A DNA stretch of 64,000 nucleotides from Colimorpha_A sp045543555 (GCA_045543555.1 JAZQMQ010000009.1:124001-188000), one strand, 5' to 3'. Counted from the first letter of the stretch, positions 16,101 through 26,009 are shown. The notes: a model not told the origin generated them from the sequence alone. Made by a program: numbers and translations.

Positions 16101-17093
16101 TTATTTTACCGTTATGTCATCCGTTTTCGGATCTTCTGTGAACATCAGATTTTTTATACCGAATTCCTTTTTCAATCTATCCCTGTTCCGCCCCTTCTGA
16201 CCGATTGCCTTTGAAAGACAGCCGCGCGGAACGGTGACCGTGACTGTGGATTTTTCGGCGGTATCTTTTAAGAGCGCTTTTATCCGTCTGTAATAGATCT
16301 CCCCTTCAACGATCTCGCCCATTGCGGGGTGATAATAGCCGCAGGCAATATCGTCGCCCGAGGTGAGTCCCTCGCCTGAATGGAGTCCTACTCTTAAGAC
16401 CTTAACGCCGTTATTTTCAAATATTTCAAGCACGTCTGCGCTGCGTTCGATCAACTCATCGCCGTCAAGAAGTCTGTACGTACCGTCATCTGCCCATTTT
16501 TTAAGCTCGGTGTTCTTAAGGACGACAATTGGATATATTCTCGTAGCATCGGCACCCATACTGCATATTTTTTCGGCGGTCATTCGTTCACTTTCGCCGC
16601 TTGCTCCCGGCAGACCGATCATCATCTGACCGACAAGGGAAAAGCCGTATTCCCTCACAAGAGCGCAGGCCTTTACGGTATCCGATGCGGTGTGACCTCT
16701 TTTACTTGCCAAAAGCACCGAGTCATCAAGGCTTTGTATGCCGAGCTCTATATGACGAACCGAATAACGCTTTAAAATATCGAGGATCTCTTCGTTTATA
16801 TAATCGGGGCGGGTTGACAGCCTTATGGATTCCACCAAGCCTTGTTTCACGTATTCCTCTGCAATTTCGAGCAGCTCTACCATCAGGTTTCTGTCGATTC
16901 CCGTAAAGGAGCCACCAAAAAACGCAATTTCCGCACTTGCCTCTTTGATGGTTGAAAGCACCGCTTCGATATCTCTGCGCACAGAGGATATATCAAAAGA
17001 GAGCTTGCCCGAAATACTGCGCTGATTACAGAACGCACAGTCATTCGGGCAACCGAGATGCGGTATGAAGATCGGTATATTTATATGCTTCAT
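16101..17093 (-). CDS. Elp3-like radical SAM protein
   Basis: 330 aa. The radical SAM cysteines are in CPNDCAFCNQ (CX3CX2C), followed by AFFGGSFTGI and HIELGIQSLDD. This is the COG1243 / Elp3-related group that often sits beside rnc in Clostridia. The last 70 residues carry PRGCLSKAIGQKGRNRDRL, a KH-like GXXG element, suggesting RNA binding. It lacks the acetyltransferase domain of Elp3. The reaction is not known. It starts 2 bp after the rnc stop. Confidence 0.8.
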   Translation of the reverse strand: MKHINIPIFIPHLGCPNDCAFCNQRSISGKLSFDISSVRRDIEAVLSTIKEASAEIAFFGGSFTGIDRNLMVELLEIAEEYVKQGLVESIRLSTRPDYINEEILDILKRYSVRHIELGIQSLDDSVLLASKRGHTASDTVKACALVREYGFSLVGQMMIGLPGASGESERMTAEKICSMGADATRIYPIVVLKNTELKKWADDGTYRLLDGDELIERSADVLEIFENNGVKVLRVGLHSGEGLTSGDDIACGYYHPAMGEIVEGEIYYRRIKALLKDTAEKSTVTVTVPRGCLSKAIGQKGRNRDRLKKEFGIKNLMFTEDPKTDDITVK

Positions 17094-17095
17094 TT

Positions 17096-17812
17096 TTATT
17101 CCTTATAGTCGAAAAGCCTTAAAGCTTCTTTTGCGGCTCTTTGCTCTGCTTTTCTCTTCGATCCGCCTTTTCCCTCGCCTATTACGTTTCCGTTGAGCTT
17201 CACCTGAACTGTGAAGGTCTTGTCGTGTGCGGGACCGCTTTCACCCACGGTAACGTATTCAAGCAGAGAGCCTCGCTCCTGCTGAACGAACTGCTGAAGC
17301 ACTGTCTTGTAATCCATATCGGATCCGCTTTCAACGATGGCCGTTATCTGCGCGGACACAAGGGGCAAAAGAAATTCTCTTACAGGCTCAACTCCGCCGT
17401 CGAGGTATATGGCGGCAAGCAATGCCTCAAAGGCATCCGCCAGGATCGACGGACGTTGTCTTCCGTTTTGACACTCCTCCCCGTGACCGAGGGACAGATA
17501 ATCTCCCAGTGATATTTCCTTTGCCAGAATGCAAAGAGTCTTTTCGCATACTGCCGAGGCTCTTATTCTCGACATTTCCCCTTCGGGAAGTGACGGAAAG
17601 GTCTCGTAGAGATATCTGCTCGTTATAAACGACAGTACCGAATCACCGAGGAATTCAAGTCTTTCGTTGCACTCTATTATTTCCTCGCGGCTTTTAGCCT
17701 CGTTTGAATATGAGGAATGAGTAAGTGCCTTTTGTATGTATTCCTTGTTTTTGAAGCAGTAACCTATTCTGTTTTCAAGAATGCCGATGTCGGCAGGGTA
17801 ATTCCTCTTCAT
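17096..17812 (-). CDS. rnc: Ribonuclease III
   Basis: 238 aa. The signature ERLEFLGDSVLSF and the second acidic cluster ILADAFEALLAAIYLD provide the metal ligands. A C-terminal double-stranded-RNA-binding domain ends with GKGGSKRKAEQRAAKEAL. It processes rRNA and other duplex RNA. It follows plsX after 18 bp; acpP, which often lies between them, is missing. Confidence 0.95.
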   Translation of the reverse strand: MKRNYPADIGILENRIGYCFKNKEYIQKALTHSSYSNEAKSREEIIECNERLEFLGDSVLSFITSRYLYETFPSLPEGEMSRIRASAVCEKTLCILAKEISLGDYLSLGHGEECQNGRQRPSILADAFEALLAAIYLDGGVEPVREFLLPLVSAQITAIVESGSDMDYKTVLQQFVQQERGSLLEYVTVGESGPAHDKTFTVQVKLNGNVIGEGKGGSKRKAEQRAAKEALRLFDYKE

Positions 17813-17830
17813 TTTGAATTTTTCCTTGAT

Positions 17831-18847
17831 TTATTCGTCTTTGCTTATTATCTCCGGAACAACAAGCTTTGCTATTTTGTATGGAACACCGTTCTCAACG
17901 CAATGTATTGCCTGACCTATTGCATTTCTGAAGGCATAAGCATCGGAGCTTCCGTGAGCCTTGATAACGGTCTTCGAAAGACCGAGAAGGGGAGCTCCGC
18001 CGTATTCGTTGGCATCAAAGCTCTTCTTCATTCGCTTAAGACCGCTCTTGACACCGAGATAGGACGCCTTTGTTATTGCATTTTCCGTAAACACGTCGGT
18101 GAGCTTACTTACAAGGAATTTTGCAAGGCCTTCGCTGAGCTTAAGCACAACGTTTCCCGTAAATCCGTCACAAACGAGCACGTCGCAGACGCCGACGGGT
18201 ATTTCCTTACCCTCAACATTCCCGATGAAATTGATACCCTCGGATTTTTCGAGAAGATTGTAAGCCTCAAGAACGATCTTGGTGCCCTTTGTGCGCTCCT
18301 CGCCGTTATTTACAAGCCCGACTCTGGGGGATGGAACGTTCATGATCTCGCGCATATATACGGTACCCATCTGCGCAAACTGTACGTAGGTCTCGGGGGA
18401 AATATCGATGTTTGCTCCGCTGTCGATCAGAAGTGTGGGGTTCGCAAATGGCAAAATAGCGCCTATAGCTGACTTTTGTATGCCCTTTATTCTTCTTACG
18501 ATAAGGGTGGATCCTGCATGGAGAGCGCCTGTATTTCCCGCGGAAACGAAGGCATCTCCCTTACCCTCCGCAAGCATTTTAAGACCCACACCCATAGATG
18601 AATCCTTCTTATCTCTTACAACTGAGAGCGGCTGATCCTCCATGGTTATTACAGCTTCGGTGTGGCGTATTTCGATATTTGGAAGATCGATATTAATATC
18701 TCTGCCCTGTGCGACAGCTCTCATTATAGTTTCGTTACCAACAAAGGTAAAGGCAACGTTAGGATTTTCTTTTGCGGCGTCATAGGCTCCCACAAGCTGT
18801 TCAAGAGGTGCCTTGTCTCCGCTCATGATATCAACGATTATTCTCAT
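17831..18847 (-). CDS. plsX: Phosphate acyltransferase PlsX
   Basis: 338 aa, the usual length. MRIIVDIMSGDKAPLEQLVGA opens the PlsX fold (canonical DAMGGD is DIMSGD here), then VVRDKKDSSMGVGLKMLAEG, AFVSAGNTGALHAGS and VCDGFTGNVVLK. It converts acyl-ACP to acyl-phosphate, the donor for PlsY in phosphatidic acid synthesis. The ATG is preceded by GAGGTC. It lies between trmFO and rnc. Confidence 0.95.
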   Translation of the reverse strand: MRIIVDIMSGDKAPLEQLVGAYDAAKENPNVAFTFVGNETIMRAVAQGRDINIDLPNIEIRHTEAVITMEDQPLSVVRDKKDSSMGVGLKMLAEGKGDAFVSAGNTGALHAGSTLIVRRIKGIQKSAIGAILPFANPTLLIDSGANIDISPETYVQFAQMGTVYMREIMNVPSPRVGLVNNGEERTKGTKIVLEAYNLLEKSEGINFIGNVEGKEIPVGVCDVLVCDGFTGNVVLKLSEGLAKFLVSKLTDVFTENAITKASYLGVKSGLKRMKKSFDANEYGGAPLLGLSKTVIKAHGSSDAYAFRNAIGQAIHCVENGVPYKIAKLVVPEIISKDE

Positions 18848-18859
18848 AAGATGACCTCG

Positions 18860-20194
18860 TTACTCATTAACAGTGCTTTCGCGCAGCTCTTTTATATATT
18901 CTAAAGCCCTTTGCGAAAGGTATTCGTTTCTTACTGCTTTGCCGCCCTTTATTTTTTTATCGGGCGGTGCTATAATTCCGAAATTTACATTCATCGGCTG
19001 GAAATTTACTACGTTTTCATCGCTTACGTAGTGGCTGAGTGCTCCGATAGCTGATCGATTATCGGGAACAAACGGAGCTAGCCCCTTTGCTCTTCTGCCT
19101 GCGTTGATTCCCGCGAGCCAACCGGACGAAGCAGACTCTATATATCCCTCAACGCCCGTCATCTGACCCGCAAAGAATACGTTTGGTTCATCTCTTAACG
19201 AATAGTCGGGATTTAAGAGCTTCGGGGAATTTATATAAGTGTTTCTGTGCATTACTCCATAGCGGAGGAATTCTGCATTTTCAAGTCCGGGGATCATTCT
19301 GAATACCCTTTTCTGCGCCTCAAAGGTCAGGTGTGTCTGGAATCCGACGAGATTATACATCGTTTTCTCAGAGTTTTCCTGACGGAGCTGAATTACCGCA
19401 TAAGGATCGCGGTTTGTTCCGGGATAAGGCAGTCCAACAGGCTTGAGCGGTCCGAAAAGAAGGGTCTCTCTTCCTCTTTTTGCCATTACCTCAACGGGCA
19501 TACAGCCCTCGAACACCGTGAGCTCCTTTTGGGATTCACGGTCAAACTCCTTAAGAGGAGCCTCCTCCGCGTTTATAAGCTCCTCATAGAATGCGTCGTA
19601 TTCGTCCTTTTCCATGGGGCAATTGATATAGCAGGGATCGCCCTTGCCGTAGCGGGAGGCAAAATATGCCTTTTCCATATTTATGCTCGAAGCATCAACA
19701 ATAGGTGCCGCGGCATCGAAAAAGCTCAAATATCGCTGTCCGAGACGCTCGCCAAGATATGACGCAAAGGTATCGGAGGTGAGGGGGCCGCTTGCAACGA
19801 CGGTTATGCCGTCGGGTATGCTCGTTACCTCCTCCGAGATGACCGTTACGTTGGGCATTGAGCGTAGTTTTTCGCTTACGTAATCGGAAAATTTGTATCT
19901 GTCCACCGCAAGAGCTGCTCCTGCAGGAACGGCAGTGGCATCTGCCGCCTCCATTATAAGCGAGCCGAGGAGTCTTAATTCCTCCTTGAGAAGTCCCACA
20001 GCGTTACTTAATTGAAGCGAGCGAAGTGAATTTGAGCATACCAGCTCCGCGAAGCCTTCATAGTGGTGTGCGGGGGAATATTTTATTGGTTTCATTTCGT
20101 GCAGGACAACGTTTACGCCCATTTTCGCTGCTTGATAAGCCGCTTCTGAACCCGCAAGTCCCGCACCGATAACATGTATGGTATCAGTACTCAT
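18860..20194 (-). CDS. trmFO: tRNA (uracil-54-C5) methyltransferase TrmFO
   Basis: 444 aa. An FAD-binding Rossmann motif (HVIGAGLAGSEAAYQ) leads into the TrmFO signatures YEGFAELVCSNSLRS and MNVNFGIIAPPDKK. It uses methylenetetrahydrofolate and FADH2 to form ribothymidine in the T loop. I place the start at 20194 (MSTDTIHV) rather than 20245, which overlaps topA by 11 bp in the conserved dprA-topA-trmFO order. Confidence 0.95.
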   Translation of the reverse strand: MSTDTIHVIGAGLAGSEAAYQAAKMGVNVVLHEMKPIKYSPAHHYEGFAELVCSNSLRSLQLSNAVGLLKEELRLLGSLIMEAADATAVPAGAALAVDRYKFSDYVSEKLRSMPNVTVISEEVTSIPDGITVVASGPLTSDTFASYLGERLGQRYLSFFDAAAPIVDASSINMEKAYFASRYGKGDPCYINCPMEKDEYDAFYEELINAEEAPLKEFDRESQKELTVFEGCMPVEVMAKRGRETLLFGPLKPVGLPYPGTNRDPYAVIQLRQENSEKTMYNLVGFQTHLTFEAQKRVFRMIPGLENAEFLRYGVMHRNTYINSPKLLNPDYSLRDEPNVFFAGQMTGVEGYIESASSGWLAGINAGRRAKGLAPFVPDNRSAIGALSHYVSDENVVNFQPMNVNFGIIAPPDKKIKGGKAVRNEYLSQRALEYIKELRESTVNE

Positions 20195-22442
20195 CGTCTT
20201 CAGGTACTTCCTTCTTGTATGCACAATCCTTATCCGCACAAACAAGATATCTTGTGTCCTTACCCTTCTTTACAAAAAGCATCTTTCCGCAATCGGGGCA
20301 TTTTTCGTTAACAGGCTTATCCCACGAGGAAAAATCACACTCGGGATAATTTTCGCAGGAATAGTATATACTGCGGTTTTTACCTGTTCTTATCGCAATT
20401 TCACCGTTGCACTTAGGGCACTTTACTCCTACGGGACGGATTATCTGCTTGGTATATTTACATCTTGGGTAGTCGGAGCAAGCATAGAATTCGCCGTAGC
20501 GTCCCTTACGCTTAAGAACCTCTTTTCCGCATTTCTCGCAAACAAGATCGGTCTTTTCCGCGGTGTCCTCCTTAACTATCTCCTTGCCGTCCTTATCGAT
20601 GGGCTTGGTGTTTTTACACTCGGGATAGTTTGGACAAGCAGCAAATCTGCCGTATCTTCCCTGACGGATTATCATTTTTGCTCCGCATTTGTCGCAGATT
20701 ATCTCGGTCTGCTCAACGGGAACGTCGACCTCTTCTTTGGTAACGGTCTTTTCAGCCTCATTCAGATCTCGGCTGAATCCCTCGTAGAACTTGGAGAGGA
20801 CCTCCTTCATATCGGATTTTCCGTGAGCGATTCCGTCGAGCTCATCCTCCATCTGTGCGGTGAATGCATAGTCAACGATGTCGGGGAAATGCTCAACCAT
20901 GAGCTTCGTTGTTACCTCTCCGAGCCGTGTGGGCTTGAGTGACTTACCCTCGCGCTTGACGTAGCCGCGCGCTATGATGGTGGTGACGATCGGCGCGTAG
21001 GTGGAAGGACGTCCGATGCCCTTTTCCTCAAGGAATTTAATGAGGGAGCCCTCATTGTAGCGTGGGGGCGGCTCGGTGAAGTGCTGCTCCGAGGTTATTT
21101 TATCGCACACAAGGGAGGAACCGTCGCTAAGCTCGGGCAGACGGCCCTTCTTTTCCTCGTCGCCTTCCTCGGTATAGTCGTAAACAGCCATAAATCCCGC
21201 AAAAGCAACGGTCGAGCCGGAAGCCTTGAAATTATACTTGTCACATTCAAAGTCCGCATTTACGGTGTCGATCTTTGCGGATTCCATCTGGCTTGCAACG
21301 AAACGGCTCCAGATAAGCTTATAGAGCTTATACTGATCGGATGTGAGATATTTCTTTATCATATCGGGCTCAAGGCAGATATTCGTGGGACGAATTGCCT
21401 CGTGAGCGTCCTGTGCGCTTGCCTTTGTCTTATATACGCGTGGGGTCTTTGGACGGTGATCGGTACCGTATTTTTCCTCGATAAAGGAAGCTGTGACATT
21501 TTGAGCCTCCTCGGAAACACGGAGTGAGTCGGTACGCATATATGTTATAAGACCCTGTACGCCGCCGTTAGAGCTTCCGACGTTGATACCCTCATAAAGC
21601 TCCTGAGCGACCTTCATAATTCTCTGTGTCTGGAATCCGAGCTTCTTTGATGCCTCCTGCTGCATTGTGGAGGTGGTGAAGGGGGGCTGAGGATTCTTTA
21701 CGCGAAGAGCTTTTTTAACCGAGGTTACCTTAAAATTCTTATTTTCGATTGAATTAAGGACGTTCTGAGCATCGGAACCGTTCTTTAAAGTAACTTTTCT
21801 TCCGTTTTTGCCGTAGAAATGAGAAATGAGCTTACCACCCTCCTCAGTTGTGAGAGCGGCGTCGATTGTCCAATATTCCTCGGGCTCAAAGGATCTTATT
21901 TCGTTTTCTCGGTCAACGATAATTCTTGTTGCAACAGACTGAACTCTTCCTGCGGAAAGGCCCGAACTAACGGTCTTCCAAAGGAATGGAGAGAGCTTAT
22001 AACCGACGATACGGTCGAGGATGCGGCGAGCCTGCTGTGAATCAACAAGCTCGCGGTCTATGTTTCTCGGCTCCTTTATAGCCGCCTTTATAGCGGTTTT
22101 GGTGAGCTCGTTGAAGGTTATTCTCTTCGTTTTTTCAATCGGAATTCCAAGCACGTTTGCAAGGTGCCACGAAATTGCCTCGCCCTCTCGGTCAGGGTCG
22201 GTTGCGAAGTATATTTTGGAAGCGTTTTTTGCTTCCTTTTTGAGCTCTTTTATGATATCGCCCTTACCTCTTATGTTGATATAATGAGCCTCGAAGCCGT
22301 TTTCTATATCAACACCGAGAGAGCTTTTAGGGAGGTCGCGAAGGTGACCCTTCGATGCGACGACCTTATAGTTTGAGCCCAGATAGTTTTTGATGGTGGG
22401 TGCTTTAAAAGGTGACTCTATGATCACGAGATAATTTGCCAT
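20184..22442 (-). CDS. topA: DNA topoisomerase I
   Basis: 752 aa. TOPRIM motif (IIESPFKAPTIKNYLG; DPDREGEAISWHL) and the active-site Tyr in GLITYMRTDSLRV identify a type IA topoisomerase. GIGRPSTYAPIV is also typical. The C-terminus holds four topoisomerase zinc-ribbon modules starting near CDKCGAK, CEKCGKE, CPKCNGE and CPDCGKM; the third and fourth are followed by less regular cysteine pairs. It relaxes negative supercoils behind RNA polymerase. Confidence 0.96.
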   Translation of the reverse strand: MANYLVIIESPFKAPTIKNYLGSNYKVVASKGHLRDLPKSSLGVDIENGFEAHYINIRGKGDIIKELKKEAKNASKIYFATDPDREGEAISWHLANVLGIPIEKTKRITFNELTKTAIKAAIKEPRNIDRELVDSQQARRILDRIVGYKLSPFLWKTVSSGLSAGRVQSVATRIIVDRENEIRSFEPEEYWTIDAALTTEEGGKLISHFYGKNGRKVTLKNGSDAQNVLNSIENKNFKVTSVKKALRVKNPQPPFTTSTMQQEASKKLGFQTQRIMKVAQELYEGINVGSSNGGVQGLITYMRTDSLRVSEEAQNVTASFIEEKYGTDHRPKTPRVYKTKASAQDAHEAIRPTNICLEPDMIKKYLTSDQYKLYKLIWSRFVASQMESAKIDTVNADFECDKYNFKASGSTVAFAGFMAVYDYTEEGDEEKKGRLPELSDGSSLVCDKITSEQHFTEPPPRYNEGSLIKFLEEKGIGRPSTYAPIVTTIIARGYVKREGKSLKPTRLGEVTTKLMVEHFPDIVDYAFTAQMEDELDGIAHGKSDMKEVLSKFYEGFSRDLNEAEKTVTKEEVDVPVEQTEIICDKCGAKMIIRQGRYGRFAACPNYPECKNTKPIDKDGKEIVKEDTAEKTDLVCEKCGKEVLKRKGRYGEFYACSDYPRCKYTKQIIRPVGVKCPKCNGEIAIRTGKNRSIYYSCENYPECDFSSWDKPVNEKCPDCGKMLFVKKGKDTRYLVCADKDCAYKKEVPEDDEY

Positions 22443-22462
22443 CGGTTGATCTTCTCCTAAAT

Positions 22463-23851
22463 TTAAGAATTTATCTTATAGCTTCCGCCCGGAAGAGCGG
22501 TTATCATTCCCTCGATCTCGAGCATTGTGAGCTCGACCAGGACCTCGTTTATTGTAATATCCGTTCTTATTACAAGCTCATCGGACGTCATATCCGAGGT
22601 CATTAGGCAAGACAGTATTGCTTTCCTTGTTTCACTTGCATTTTCGGGTATCACAAAGCCTTCCGGTATTTGACTTGTGGGAACGGTATTTTCTTCCGGT
22701 TCGGTAACCGTTTTTTTGCTATTTGACGAAGCTCCTATCGGAACTCCGAATTTCTTTATCGGCCTTTTTTCTGTCTTAAGCTCATTCTCGGAGACCTCTC
22801 CTGCCATAAGCTTTTCAGAGCGTTCGACAGCGCGTCTAAGGTTGGCGTCTTCGTCCTTGTTAACGTACGTGTATGGACGGTTTGACGCGGCGTTTCTTAT
22901 TCTGTCAAGCTCGCGGTTCTTTGTTATAACGGAGCTTATACGGTTAAGATTTATCTTTGACGGGTAAGTCGCTTGATATTCAAGCAAAATATCTTCTGCG
23001 GAGGTTATCATCTTTGCTCCGTTTCGAAGCAGCTCGTTTGTTCCCGTACTGCTCATTTCACCAATCTTGCCCGGGATCGCAAAGACATCTCTGCCCTGCT
23101 TAAGCGCAGTTTGTGCGGTTATCAGCGCTCCGCTGCTTGCCGGAGCTTCTATAACGAGCGTTCCCAGTGAAAGACCGCTGATTATTCTGTTTCGTATTGG
23201 AAAATTTCTTCCAATCGGAGGGGTAAACGGAGGAAACTCGGTTATTACCGCTCCGTTTCTTGTGATCTCATTCATCAGATTAAGGTGCTCCGACGGATAC
23301 GCACGGTCGATGCCGTTACCGAGCACCGCAACTGTGTAACCGCCCGCATCAATAGCGCCTCTGTGCGCCATTCCGTCAACGCCCTTAGCCATACCGCTGA
23401 CGACAACGGCACCCGATTTTGCCATATCGTAGGCAAGAGAATACGACGTTTGCGCACCGTATTCGGTCATATTTCTTGTTCCGACCTCTGCTATGCATAC
23501 CTCGGAGTCAAGGTCGAGGAGCAGACCTCTGTAATAAAGAACGGTGGGCTTGCCCTGTATTCTTCCGAGCCTTTTGGGATAGAGCGGGGAATCGGGTGTA
23601 AGCACACCAATGCCCTCGTTTTCGCAATAGGCGTTTATTTCCATCGCCTTTGTGAGCGATTTGTTCATAAGCTTCGCCTTGAGTGCGGGCTTCATAAACG
23701 GTAGCTGTGCATAGTCATCCTCAGATGCATCGTAAAGCCGTTTTATCGATGAATCGAATGCGCCCATAAGAAGCTCGGGCATTAAAGACCCTGCTCCGCA
23801 CAGATTTTGAAGCCATATCCACAAAAGTCTTTCGCCGTGTTCCTTTTGCAT
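22463..23851 (-). CDS. dprA: DNA processing protein DprA
   Basis: 462 aa, longer than the usual 360-400. The Rossmann-like core shows VVSGMAKGVDGMAHRGA, FPIRNRIISGLS and VVIEAP-type strands (here LVIEAPASSGALITA), the ssDNA and RecA interaction platform. Residues about 330-390 are a charged, low-complexity linker, followed by a winged-helix DML1-like domain at the C-terminus. It protects incoming DNA in transformation. With comF and recD2 it suggests competence genes, although no DNA-uptake pilus genes are in the window. Confidence 0.94.
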   Translation of the reverse strand: MQKEHGERLLWIWLQNLCGAGSLMPELLMGAFDSSIKRLYDASEDDYAQLPFMKPALKAKLMNKSLTKAMEINAYCENEGIGVLTPDSPLYPKRLGRIQGKPTVLYYRGLLLDLDSEVCIAEVGTRNMTEYGAQTSYSLAYDMAKSGAVVVSGMAKGVDGMAHRGAIDAGGYTVAVLGNGIDRAYPSEHLNLMNEITRNGAVITEFPPFTPPIGRNFPIRNRIISGLSLGTLVIEAPASSGALITAQTALKQGRDVFAIPGKIGEMSSTGTNELLRNGAKMITSAEDILLEYQATYPSKINLNRISSVITKNRELDRIRNAASNRPYTYVNKDEDANLRRAVERSEKLMAGEVSENELKTEKRPIKKFGVPIGASSNSKKTVTEPEENTVPTSQIPEGFVIPENASETRKAILSCLMTSDMTSDELVIRTDITINEVLVELTMLEIEGMITALPGGSYKINS

Positions 23852-23888
23852 AATTTCCTCACAAAGATTGTGTTTAAAGTATTTGGCG

Positions 23889-24686
23889 TTAATCGAGGGA
23901 GATCATAGATTGCCACATAAATACTGCGGCAGCAGCCGATGCATTAAGTGACTCTACTCCCTTAGCCATTGGTATGTATACTGTTTTTGATGCGGCTTTT
24001 ATTACGTCCTCATCGATTCCATGACCCTCGTTGCCAATTATGAATGTCGTTTTTTCGGTTATTTTAATGGCGTTAAGAGGAATAGCCTTTTCATCAAGCA
24101 CTGCGGCGTAAACTGCGTATCCGCCCTCGTTCATAGCCTTAACCGTATCGCTTAGAGACGGCACGGTAGTGATCTTTTGACGGAAAAGAGTTCCCATTGC
24201 GGCCCTTACTGTTTTCGGATTGTACATGTCCGCACAGTCAGCGCTCATAATTATCTCATCACAGCCAAATGCCGCGGCGCTTCTTATGACCGTCCCGAGA
24301 TTTCCCGGGTCGCGAAGCGAGGAAAGCAATAAAATTCTTCTCTTGCTTTCGGCAAACTCTTCCTTATTATATATTTTATTTATATTGTGGATTTTGTCAA
24401 TATATTTTGCTACACAAATTACACCTTGCGGCGATTTTTCGGTGGAAATTTTCTCGAAAACGCTCTCCGACACCTCGGTGATTTCTATTTCCGGTGCCAT
24501 TTCGATGCACTTTTTATACATCTTTTCGGTTGCAAAAACCTGTGTTAAACACATATCGCTTTTGATCGCTTCCTCAAAAAGCTTAAAGCCTTCGAGAAGG
24601 AAAAGTCCGTCCTTTTCCCTGTATTTTTTCTCTTTAAGCGATGCTGTAGCAACGATGAGCGGGTTGCTTCTGCTTGTTATCAACAT
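23889..24686 (-). CDS. TrmH-family RNA 2'-O-methyltransferase
   Basis: 265 aa. A short N-terminal substrate-binding domain is followed by the SPOUT domain with SLRDPGNLGTVIRSAAAFG, IIGNEGHGID and VESLNASAAAAVFMW, the three TrmH motifs. Family members methylate ribose in 23S rRNA or tRNA. The position next to rplT is common for the YsgA-like branch. The exact target is not readable. Confidence 0.88.
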   Translation of the reverse strand: MLITSRSNPLIVATASLKEKKYREKDGLFLLEGFKLFEEAIKSDMCLTQVFATEKMYKKCIEMAPEIEITEVSESVFEKISTEKSPQGVICVAKYIDKIHNINKIYNKEEFAESKRRILLLSSLRDPGNLGTVIRSAAAFGCDEIIMSADCADMYNPKTVRAAMGTLFRQKITTVPSLSDTVKAMNEGGYAVYAAVLDEKAIPLNAIKITEKTTFIIGNEGHGIDEDVIKAASKTVYIPMAKGVESLNASAAAAVFMWQSMISLD

Positions 24687-24710
24687 ACAAAATCCTTCCG
24701 TTTATATAGC

Positions 24711-24735
24711 AAAAACCCGCGTAAAGCGGGTTTTT
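24711..24735 (-). terminator. Terminator of the infC-rpmI-rplT operon
   Basis: AAAAACCCGC pairs with GCGGGTTTTT across a 5-nt loop; on the minus strand it follows the rplT stop by a few bases and ends in a T run. Confidence 0.9.
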
Positions 24736-24744
24736 AAGCATTTA

Positions 24745-25098
24745 TTAGAGGGCAGCCTTTGCCTTTTCAACGAGTGCTGCGAAAGCTTCCTTATCGGAAA
24801 CTGCGAGCTCAGCGAGCATCTTTCTGTTGAGGTTGATGCCTGCGAGCTTGAGACCGTGCATGAACTGAGAATAGTTCATACCGTTAACCTTAGCCTGCGC
24901 GGAGATACGGGTGATCCAGAGAGAACGGAAGTCTCTCTTCTTCATCTTTCTTCCTGCGAATGCATAGTTACCGCTCTTCATTACGGCCTGCTTAGCCATC
25001 TTGAAGTGCTTGGACTTAGAACCCCAATAACCCTTTGCGAGCTTGAGAACCTTATTTCTTCTTGCGCGTGTTGTTACCGCACCCTTAACTCTTGCCAT
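24745..25098 (-). CDS. rplT: Ribosomal protein L20
   Basis: 117 aa, full length. MARVKGAVTTRARRNKVLKLAKGYWGSKS-type N-terminus and the conserved RDFRSLWITRISAQAK identify L20. It assembles early on 23S rRNA and in Firmicutes represses this operon by binding the leader RNA. It is the last gene after rpmI. Confidence 0.97.
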   Translation of the reverse strand: MARVKGAVTTRARRNKVLKLAKGYWGSKSKHFKMAKQAVMKSGNYAFAGRKMKKRDFRSLWITRISAQAKVNGMNYSQFMHGLKLAGINLNRKMLAELAVSDKEAFAALVEKAKAAL

Positions 25099-25129
25099 TT
25101 TCTATTTCCTCCTAATTTTTGGTGATTGA

Positions 25130-25321
25130 TCAACGGATCATTGCTCTTACTGTGGGAGCCATGGACTCGCTGAGATAGCCTGCCTTACGGAGGTGTCTCA
25201 TACGCTTGGTGGTCTTAAGGTTTACCTGGTGACGACGGTTGATGTGGTTGAACTTAACCTTACCGCTCTTGGTGAGAGTGAATCTTTTGGACGATGCCTT
25301 ATGTGTCTTGATCTTAGCCAT
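25130..25321 (-). CDS. rpmI: Ribosomal protein L35
   Basis: 63 aa. MAKIKTHKASSKRFTLTKSG and the basic HQVNLKTTKRMRHLR are diagnostic. It lies between infC (106 bp upstream) and rplT (31 bp downstream). The 106-bp gap to infC has no obvious signal beyond the ribosome binding site region. Confidence 0.97.
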   Translation of the reverse strand: MAKIKTHKASSKRFTLTKSGKVKFNHINRRHQVNLKTTKRMRHLRKAGYLSESMAPTVRAMIR

Positions 25322-25427
25322 TTGATTTTTCCGTTTCCCGATGACGTTTCAAATTTTTTTCGGGTTTTAGCCGGCTTCGGTCATCGACGAAACCGCCCCG
25401 TGCGCCTTTCGGCTATGTTGCGGGGGA

Positions 25428-26009
25428 TTATTCCTCCGACTTTTGCTTGGTCTTTTCCTTAACAGCCTTAATGGGATTAAGGAACATGATCATCGATCTG
25501 CCCTCCATTACGGGAGCCTTATCGACGGTACCCTTTTCGGCACAAGCCTCCTCAAATTTCTTGAGAAGCTCTGCGCCCAGCTCGGTGTGGCTGAGCTGAC
25601 GGCCTCTGAAGCGGACCATTACCTTTACCTTGTCGCCGCCGCTTAAGAAGCGGTGTGCGTGGTTTACCTTGGTGTTGAAATCGTTGACGTCGATACGGCA
25701 GGAAAGCTGTATCTCCTTTGTTTCAACAATCTGCTGCTTTTTCTTTGCTTCCTTTTCCTTCTTGTCGCGCTCGAAGCGGAACTTTCCGTAGTCCATAATA
25801 CGGCATACGGGCGGATCGCCCTGAGGAGCCATAAGAACGAGATCGTAGCCCTTATCATAAGCGTTTTCAAGTGCTGCCGCGGCTGAAATAACGCCGACCT
25901 GCTCACCGTCTGCGCCGATGACTCTTACCTGCTTCTGTTTGCTGAAGCCGGGGAGAGTGAAAATGGCTTCGTTGATGGTCATTTCTTTAGAATTGTTTTT
26001 TGCAGCTAT
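25428..26009 (-). CDS. infC: Translation initiation factor IF-3 (AUA start)
   Basis: 193 aa if started at 26009. Both IF-3 domains are present (VRVIGADGEQVGVIS at the N-terminus; KEIQLSCRIDVNDFNTK and VRFRGRQLSHTELG in the C-domain). It dissociates ribosomes and proofreads start codons. The frame opens at ATG 26048, but GGAGGTG (26023-26017) sits 7 bp before an in-frame ATA at 26009, which fits the non-canonical starts (AUU, AUA, AUC) known for infC and used for feedback control. The first ATG inside the domain is 10 codons later. Confidence 0.93.
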   Translation of the reverse strand: MAAKNNSKEMTINEAIFTLPGFSKQKQVRVIGADGEQVGVISAAAALENAYDKGYDLVLMAPQGDPPVCRIMDYGKFRFERDKKEKEAKKKQQIVETKEIQLSCRIDVNDFNTKVNHAHRFLSGGDKVKVMVRFRGRQLSHTELGAELLKKFEEACAEKGTVDKAPVMEGRSMIMFLNPIKAVKEKTKQKSEE

